This document shows, piece by piece, positions 60,774-64,000 of a DNA stretch of 64,000 nt. Positions within the stretch are counted from its first letter, which is position 1. The number at the start of each line of letters is the position of its first letter. The notes below the pieces were generated by a model. That model ran no database searches and was not told the DNA's origin. It saw only the letters and a list, made by a program, of their open reading frames with translations. The position numbers and the translations under genes were made by a program. Origin of the DNA: Streptomyces sp. APSN-46.1 (GTDB lineage: Bacteria; Actinomycetota; Actinomycetes; Streptomycetales; Streptomycetaceae). The DNA lies in assembly GCF_022815725.1 (NCBI RefSeq), contig NZ_JALGRF010000002.1:124001-188000 (forward strand), read 5' to 3'.

Positions 60774-61670
60774 GTGGTGGCAGGCAAGGGCAAAGGCAGA
60801 GGCAGAGGCAAGGACGACGGGCAGCGCGCACGCGGTCCGGCGGAGACGGTCGTCGGGCAGGTTGACGGCGGCCGGGCCGAGCTGGAGCCCGACCGGGAGC
60901 GCGCGGGCGCCTGGACCCTGCTGATCGACGGGGCTCCGCAGTCGCATGTCGATCTGAACGATCCCGGGTACCTGGACTTCGCCTACCAGCGCCGGATCGG
61001 CCACCTGATCGACCTCGTCGCGCCCGCCCGGCAGCCCCTGAACGTGGTGCACCTGGGTGGCGGCGCCTTCACCCTCGCGCGCTACACCGCCGCCGCCCGG
61101 CCCCGCTCCACCCAGCAGGTGGTGGAGATCGACGCCGGTCTGGTGGCCTTCGTACGGGAACACCTGCCGCTGGACCCGCAGGCGCGGGTCCGGGTCCGGG
61201 CGGTGGACGCGCGGGCGGGCCTGGCCAAGGTCCCGGACGGCTGGGCGGACCTGGTCATCGCGGACGTGTTCAGCGGCGCGCGGACCCCGGCGCACCTGAC
61301 GAGCACCGAGTTCCTGGACGACGTACGCCGTGCCCTCGCGCCCACCGGGTGGTACGTGGCCAACCTCACGGACGGTCCGCCGCTCACGCACCTGCGGGGC
61401 CAGATCGCCACGGTCGCGTCGCGGTTCGCGTACCTGGCGGTGGCCGCCGACCCGGTGGTGTGGCGGGGGAAACGGTTCGGCAACGCGGTCCTGGTGGCGG
61501 CCGACCGGGAGCTTCCGGTCGCGGAGTTCACCCGTCGGGTGGCGAGCGACCCGCACCCCGGCCGCGTCGAGCACGGCCGCGCCCTCGCGGACTTCGCGGG
61601 GGGCGCGCCCCCGGTCGCAGACGCCTCGGCGGTGCCGTCCCCGCAGCCCCCGCCGTCGGTGTTCCGATAG
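60774..61670 (+). CDS. Spermidine synthase-like (class I SAM-fold) protein
   Basis: About 298 residues. After a basic N-terminus with Gly/Lys repeats (GKGKGRGRGKDD, from hexanucleotide repeats), the core has LNVVHLGGGAFTLARYTAAA and QQVVEIDAGLVAFVREHLPL, the nucleotide-binding motifs of spermidine synthases, and DGWADLVIADVFSGARTPAH. The polyamine-binding aspartates are not all evident, so it is a methyltransferase-fold relative and not a proven aminopropyltransferase. Starts GTG 60774 or 60777; CACAAT just upstream suggests a leaderless transcript. Confidence 0.8.
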   Translation: MVAGKGKGRGRGKDDGQRARGPAETVVGQVDGGRAELEPDRERAGAWTLLIDGAPQSHVDLNDPGYLDFAYQRRIGHLIDLVAPARQPLNVVHLGGGAFTLARYTAAARPRSTQQVVEIDAGLVAFVREHLPLDPQARVRVRAVDARAGLAKVPDGWADLVIADVFSGARTPAHLTSTEFLDDVRRALAPTGWYVANLTDGPPLTHLRGQIATVASRFAYLAVAADPVVWRGKRFGNAVLVAADRELPVAEFTRRVASDPHPGRVEHGRALADFAGGAPPVADASAVPSPQPPPSVFR

Positions 61671-61705
61671 GACTTTTACGGATCGACGAGTTCCACCGTC
61701 GGCGG

Positions 61706-61984
61706 GTGGTCGTGCCTCCGCCCCTCCGGCTTTCCCCTTCGGCGACGTCGACCACGGTTCCCGTCACCTGGAACATGGGCAGCCCCGTTTCGCCGCCGGT
61801 CCGGGAGTACCGGATTTACGAGGAGTCGAGCGGATTCAAGATGGCCGTCCAGGCCCCAACCCAGACGGCGGTGGTTCCGGGCTACACACCTTCGAGCACC
61901 TACAAGCTCACCGTGCGGGCGGTGAACACGGAGGGGGAGAGCACCCCGTCCAGCGTCCTGGAGGGCACCACGGCCCCGGCGTGA
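61706..61984 (+). pseudogene. Fibronectin type III domain fragment
   Basis: About 92 codons ending at 61984. The C-terminal part VREYRIYEESSGFKMAVQ, YTPSSTYKLTVRAVNTEGES is an FnIII repeat such as occurs at the end of tail or surface proteins. The open frame continues upstream into the spermidine-synthase-like gene without a start; GTG 61706 is the first plausible one and no ribosome binding site is seen. It is probably the 3' end of a gene cut off by rearrangement. Confidence 0.55.
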
Positions 61985-62043
61985 CAGCAGGATGCCCCGC
62001 TCCCGATGGTGCTGGGGGCGGGGCACTGGTGACGCTGGACTTG

Positions 62044-62165
62044 CTAGGCCGGTGCCGTGGCGGTGACTAGCAGCGTGCCGAGCTTTCCGTCCGGTGCCGG
62101 GATCACCTCGGCGTGAAGGTCAGTGAAGCCGTGGCGCTTGAGAAGGTCGGACCACTGCTCGGATG
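62044..62165 (-). pseudogene. Remnant of a methyltransferase gene (C-terminal end)
   Basis: The last ~40 codons read QWSDLLKRHGFTDLHAEVIP and GKLGTLLVTATAPA, which look like the final helix-strand elements of a SAM-dependent methyltransferase. Upstream the frame becomes Arg/Ser-rich and unrelated, so the 5' part of the gene is gone. Confidence 0.45.
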
Positions 62166-62271
62166 ATCCGCTGGCCGCTGGGCCTCCCGTAGCCCCACCA
62201 GCCCGGAGGCTTCGGGAGGCTGGGCTCTGCCAAGTTGCGCGCGCCCGCAGTATGGTTCGCCGTCCACGCAG

Positions 62272-62690
62272 TTGACTAATAGTCAGGAGCAGCGATGGGC
62301 GAAGCGGCCCGAGGACGACAACACGAAGTACCAGCGCTCCATACGCGGCGGAGGTGGCAGCGGCGGGGGACGTGGTGGCCACGCCGCCGCGGGAGACGTC
62401 AACGACAACAGCAGGAATGGCCGGTTCAACTTCCGCAGCACTGGCGGCCTGGCGATCGTCGGCGACTGGAAGGCCGGCGGCGGACAGCTCACCGTCGAAG
62501 AGAACGGCGCCCTGGTCACGAGCGACAACAAGGGCAACCAGTGCAGGGGCAAGGTCCAGGCTGCGGCTCCCGACCTCTACGACTTCACGTGTGTGCGGGA
62601 CAGACCCAGTCCGTACCGCACGACACGGCCAAGGACACGCTTACGTTCGACGGGGTCGGCTCCGACGACGTATACAAGCGGGGCGGGTAG
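62272..62690 (+). pseudogene. Frameshifted small gene of unknown function
   Basis: Frame 1 gives a plausible soluble domain (NGRFNFRSTGGLAIVGDWKA, QLTVEENGALVTSDNKGNQC, KVQAAAPDLYDFTCV) up to about 62590. A different frame then gives an equally plausible end (TQSVPHDTAKDTLTFDGVGS, DDVYKRGG) with a stop at 62690. Both pieces fit one small protein of a type I do not recognise, broken by a shift near 62590. The start is unclear (TTG 62272 or internal). Confidence 0.5.
62273..62285. promoter_or_regulatory. 13-bp palindrome TGACTA-A-TAGTCA
   Basis: A perfect dyad in a lower-GC stretch, 10 bases upstream of ATG 62295 and just before AGGAG. It may be an operator of a mobile-element regulator; it stands at the start of the foreign-looking segment. 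Confidence 0.4.
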
Positions 62691-62761
62691 CACGAAGCCC
62701 CCGCCGGATCCGGACCGTGCCGGGGCGGGGGCTACTCAACAAGAACGACGTGTACGGAGGG

Positions 62762-63265
62762 TCAGGCGAAGAGACGGCCAGCGTACGCGGCGAGTTCTTC
62801 CTGCTGCCTGGGGGTGCGGATGGTGTGCCGGTAGGGGCCCAGCTCGCACAGCAGGTGGGCGGGGATCGCCGCGGTGTTGGTGGGGGCGCCCCACTTGGTG
62901 CGCAGGATGTGACGGTGGTCCTGGTGATTGTCGGGCCGGTACTCGTAGGGGTCCTTCTTGACGCGGCCGATGAGGAACTCGGCGCCGTCCTTGAGGGAGG
63001 TGTAGAGGTAGTCGCCGCGCTTGACTTCGTCGCGAATCTTGAGGATCTGGGACGCGTAGCGGACCGCGTTGTGGTGGGAGATGACCTTTCCCTTGCGGGG
63101 TCCGTCGATGTACTCCTTGTTCTCGAAGCGCTCGATGATGGCCTTCTTGTCGAGGCCGCGGATGTCACCGCCCTCCTTGAAGGAAAAGACGGCCCCCTTC
63201 TCTTCGTGGAAGGCGTCGAGGTAGGCGTCGTCGCTTCCTCCGGCCATGATCAGCCAGACAGTCAT
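62762..63265 (-). CDS. Stand-alone Mrr-N/EVE-like domain protein
   Basis: A 167-residue soluble protein. It begins MTVWLIMAGGSDDAYLDAFH and contains VKRGDYLYTSLKDGAEFLIG, KKDPYEYRPDNHQDHRHIL and KWGAPTNTAAIPAHLLCELG. This pattern (WLIRAG, then KKGDIV..., IGEV.G.YEYRPD, H.R.VKW, and a final LP..L...LG) is that of the N-terminal domain of Mrr-like restriction proteins, related to EVE/PUA modified-base readers. Here no nuclease domain is attached. AAAGGA precedes ATG 63265. GC is lower than average. Confidence 0.6.
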   Translation of the reverse strand: MTVWLIMAGGSDDAYLDAFHEEKGAVFSFKEGGDIRGLDKKAIIERFENKEYIDGPRKGKVISHHNAVRYASQILKIRDEVKRGDYLYTSLKDGAEFLIGRVKKDPYEYRPDNHQDHRHILRTKWGAPTNTAAIPAHLLCELGPYRHTIRTPRQQEELAAYAGRLFA

Positions 63266-63327
63266 CAGGATCCTTTCGCGGTGTGGCAAAGCCCCCGCTG
63301 GCCGGCTCGGTGCGGGGGCTCTCGTGG

Positions 63328-63645
63328 TTACTTGTCGTCGGAACGGGGCGTGTGCCCGCACAGCTCCTCGTACTCGGCTCGGTCGCCGGAATCGTACTCA
63401 TCCGCGCCGTATACAGTGCCGGCGCACATCTGGTGCCGGAAGTGCTTGTATTCGTCGCGGAGTGTCAGGGCCTGGTCGACCTGCGCCCACGCGATGACGC
63501 CGGCCAGGACCAGGGTGGCCAGGTACAGGAAAGCGGCCAGCTTCCCCCGGATGACGGGGAACGTGATGGTGACGGACTTGGGTGCGGGCGGCTGTGCCGG
63601 GTGGTTGTAGGCAGGCCGGGCGGGCGGCAGAGGTATCTCGCTCAA
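63328..63645 (-). CDS. Small single-pass membrane protein
   Basis: A 105-residue protein with TTG start at 63645 preceded by AAGGAG. A Pro-rich N-terminus (PLPPARPAYNHPAQPPAPKS) leads to one membrane helix (LAAFLYLATLVLAGVIAWA) and a charged extracytoplasmic tail with two cysteines (HQMCAGTVYG and EELCGHTPRS). No family is recognised. It sits between two other minus-strand genes and may belong to the same mobile segment. Confidence 0.7.
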   Translation of the reverse strand: MSEIPLPPARPAYNHPAQPPAPKSVTITFPVIRGKLAAFLYLATLVLAGVIAWAQVDQALTLRDEYKHFRHQMCAGTVYGADEYDSGDRAEYEELCGHTPRSDDK

Positions 63646-63674
63646 CGAAACTCCTTGATCGGTTTTGCCTGGTG

Positions 63675-64000
63675 TTATTCGCAGCCGACGCCGTCGCCGT
63701 CGCGGTCGAGGTGGCGGCCGTAGCCTGGGTCACCGCGGTGCACAGGGGCGGCGCCCGCTGCTCGTGCTGCCGCGCAGTTTTTGTAGTAGGCGCTGCCGCC
63801 CCCGCCGGTGGATGAGGAGCCTCCGATGCTGGAGCCGCCTCCGGTCGAGGTGCTGGAGGAGCTGGAGTCGTCCTCGGTCGGGGCAGGTGCGGGCTTGGGC
63901 TTCTCGGTGGGCTTCGGCATCGGCTTCGGCTGGCCGTACTGTGCCGGGCAGGTGCCGCCCTTGGTGATCACGTAGAGGTCGATGGTCGAACCCTCCGGGA
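63675..64000 (-). CDS. PASTA-like and Excalibur domain protein, N-terminus outside the window
   Basis: The frame is open to the right edge. It enters with PEGSTIDLYVITKGGTCP, the end of a PASTA domain. A Pro/Lys linker and a Ser/Gly stretch follow, then the calcium-binding Excalibur domain YYKNCAAARAAGAAPVHRGD, PGYGRHLDRDGDGVGCE (DxDxDGxxC). Such secreted or membrane-tethered proteins bind calcium at the cell surface. The missing N-terminus probably contains a membrane helix. Confidence 0.75.
   Translation of the reverse strand, partial: PEGSTIDLYVITKGGTCPAQYGQPKPMPKPTEKPKPAPAPTEDDSSSSSTSTGGGSSIGGSSSTGGGGSAYYKNCAAARAAGAAPVHRGDPGYGRHLDRDGDGVGCE

Overview
The window is a stretch of actinobacterial chromosome, almost certainly Streptomyces. 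GC content is very high with strong GC bias at third codon positions, GTG starts are common, and the gene content is typical of the genus: DUF1707, DUF397 with an XRE partner, class E and F sortases, a SEC-C protein, an NsdA-like regulator and DasR-type operators. Families and functions are assigned from motifs read by eye; no database search was run.

Layout. Positions 1-10,300 hold housekeeping and envelope genes: a peroxiredoxin fragment, a GroES-like protein, a guanidine-III riboswitch with its SMR exporter, a class A penicillin-binding protein, a three-gene ABC-2 exporter, DUF1707 and DUF445 proteins, and a long GC-rich tandem-repeat spacer. Positions 10,400-14,900 hold a GNAT protein, an AbiEi/DUF559-like protein with a TTA codon, a low-GC GmrSD-type restriction gene and a SEC-C protein. 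Positions 14,900-17,600 hold a class E sortase, a frameshifted DUF6412-like gene, a YidC homologue lacking its cytoplasmic hairpin, and an FAH-family enzyme. A TnpB-only IS unit (17,640-19,060) separates these from a divergent Gfo/Idh oxidoreductase and ROK regulator pair. A secreted LADTG protein at 21,768 is a plausible class E sortase substrate.

Positions 22,600-31,400 form a phosphonate (2-aminoethylphosphonate-like) island: GntR regulator with a candidate operator, FAD oxidase, phosphonatase-like hydrolase, ABC importer and binding lipoprotein, then a secreted phosphatase behind a candidate PHO box. Positions 31,500-39,200 hold a NagD-like phosphatase, a surface protein with a class F sortase, a tRNA-Lys, a peptidoglycan-binding protein and a giant Pro-rich SPFH protein. 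Positions 39,200-46,700 carry a chitin module (AA10 LPMO and GH18 chitinase) behind DasR-type boxes, interleaved with an acyl-CoA synthetase, a repeat lipoprotein, a second tRNA-Lys, an IclR regulator and a luciferase-like oxidoreductase. Then come an XRE/DUF397 pair, a PAS-GGDEF-EAL protein, an M6 protease and a third identical tRNA-Lys.

Positions 52,900-57,000 on the minus strand hold the strongest candidate for an undescribed system: a tightly overlapping operon of a Cas4/Dna2-like Fe-S RecB-family nuclease, an unrecognised 536-residue protein and a superfamily 1 helicase, which looks like a Dna2-type machine split over three genes. From about 61,700 to the right edge the content changes to small, partly broken genes (FnIII fragment, methyltransferase remnant, frameshifted gene, Mrr-N/EVE-like protein, PASTA-Excalibur protein), suggesting the margin of a decayed mobile element or prophage.
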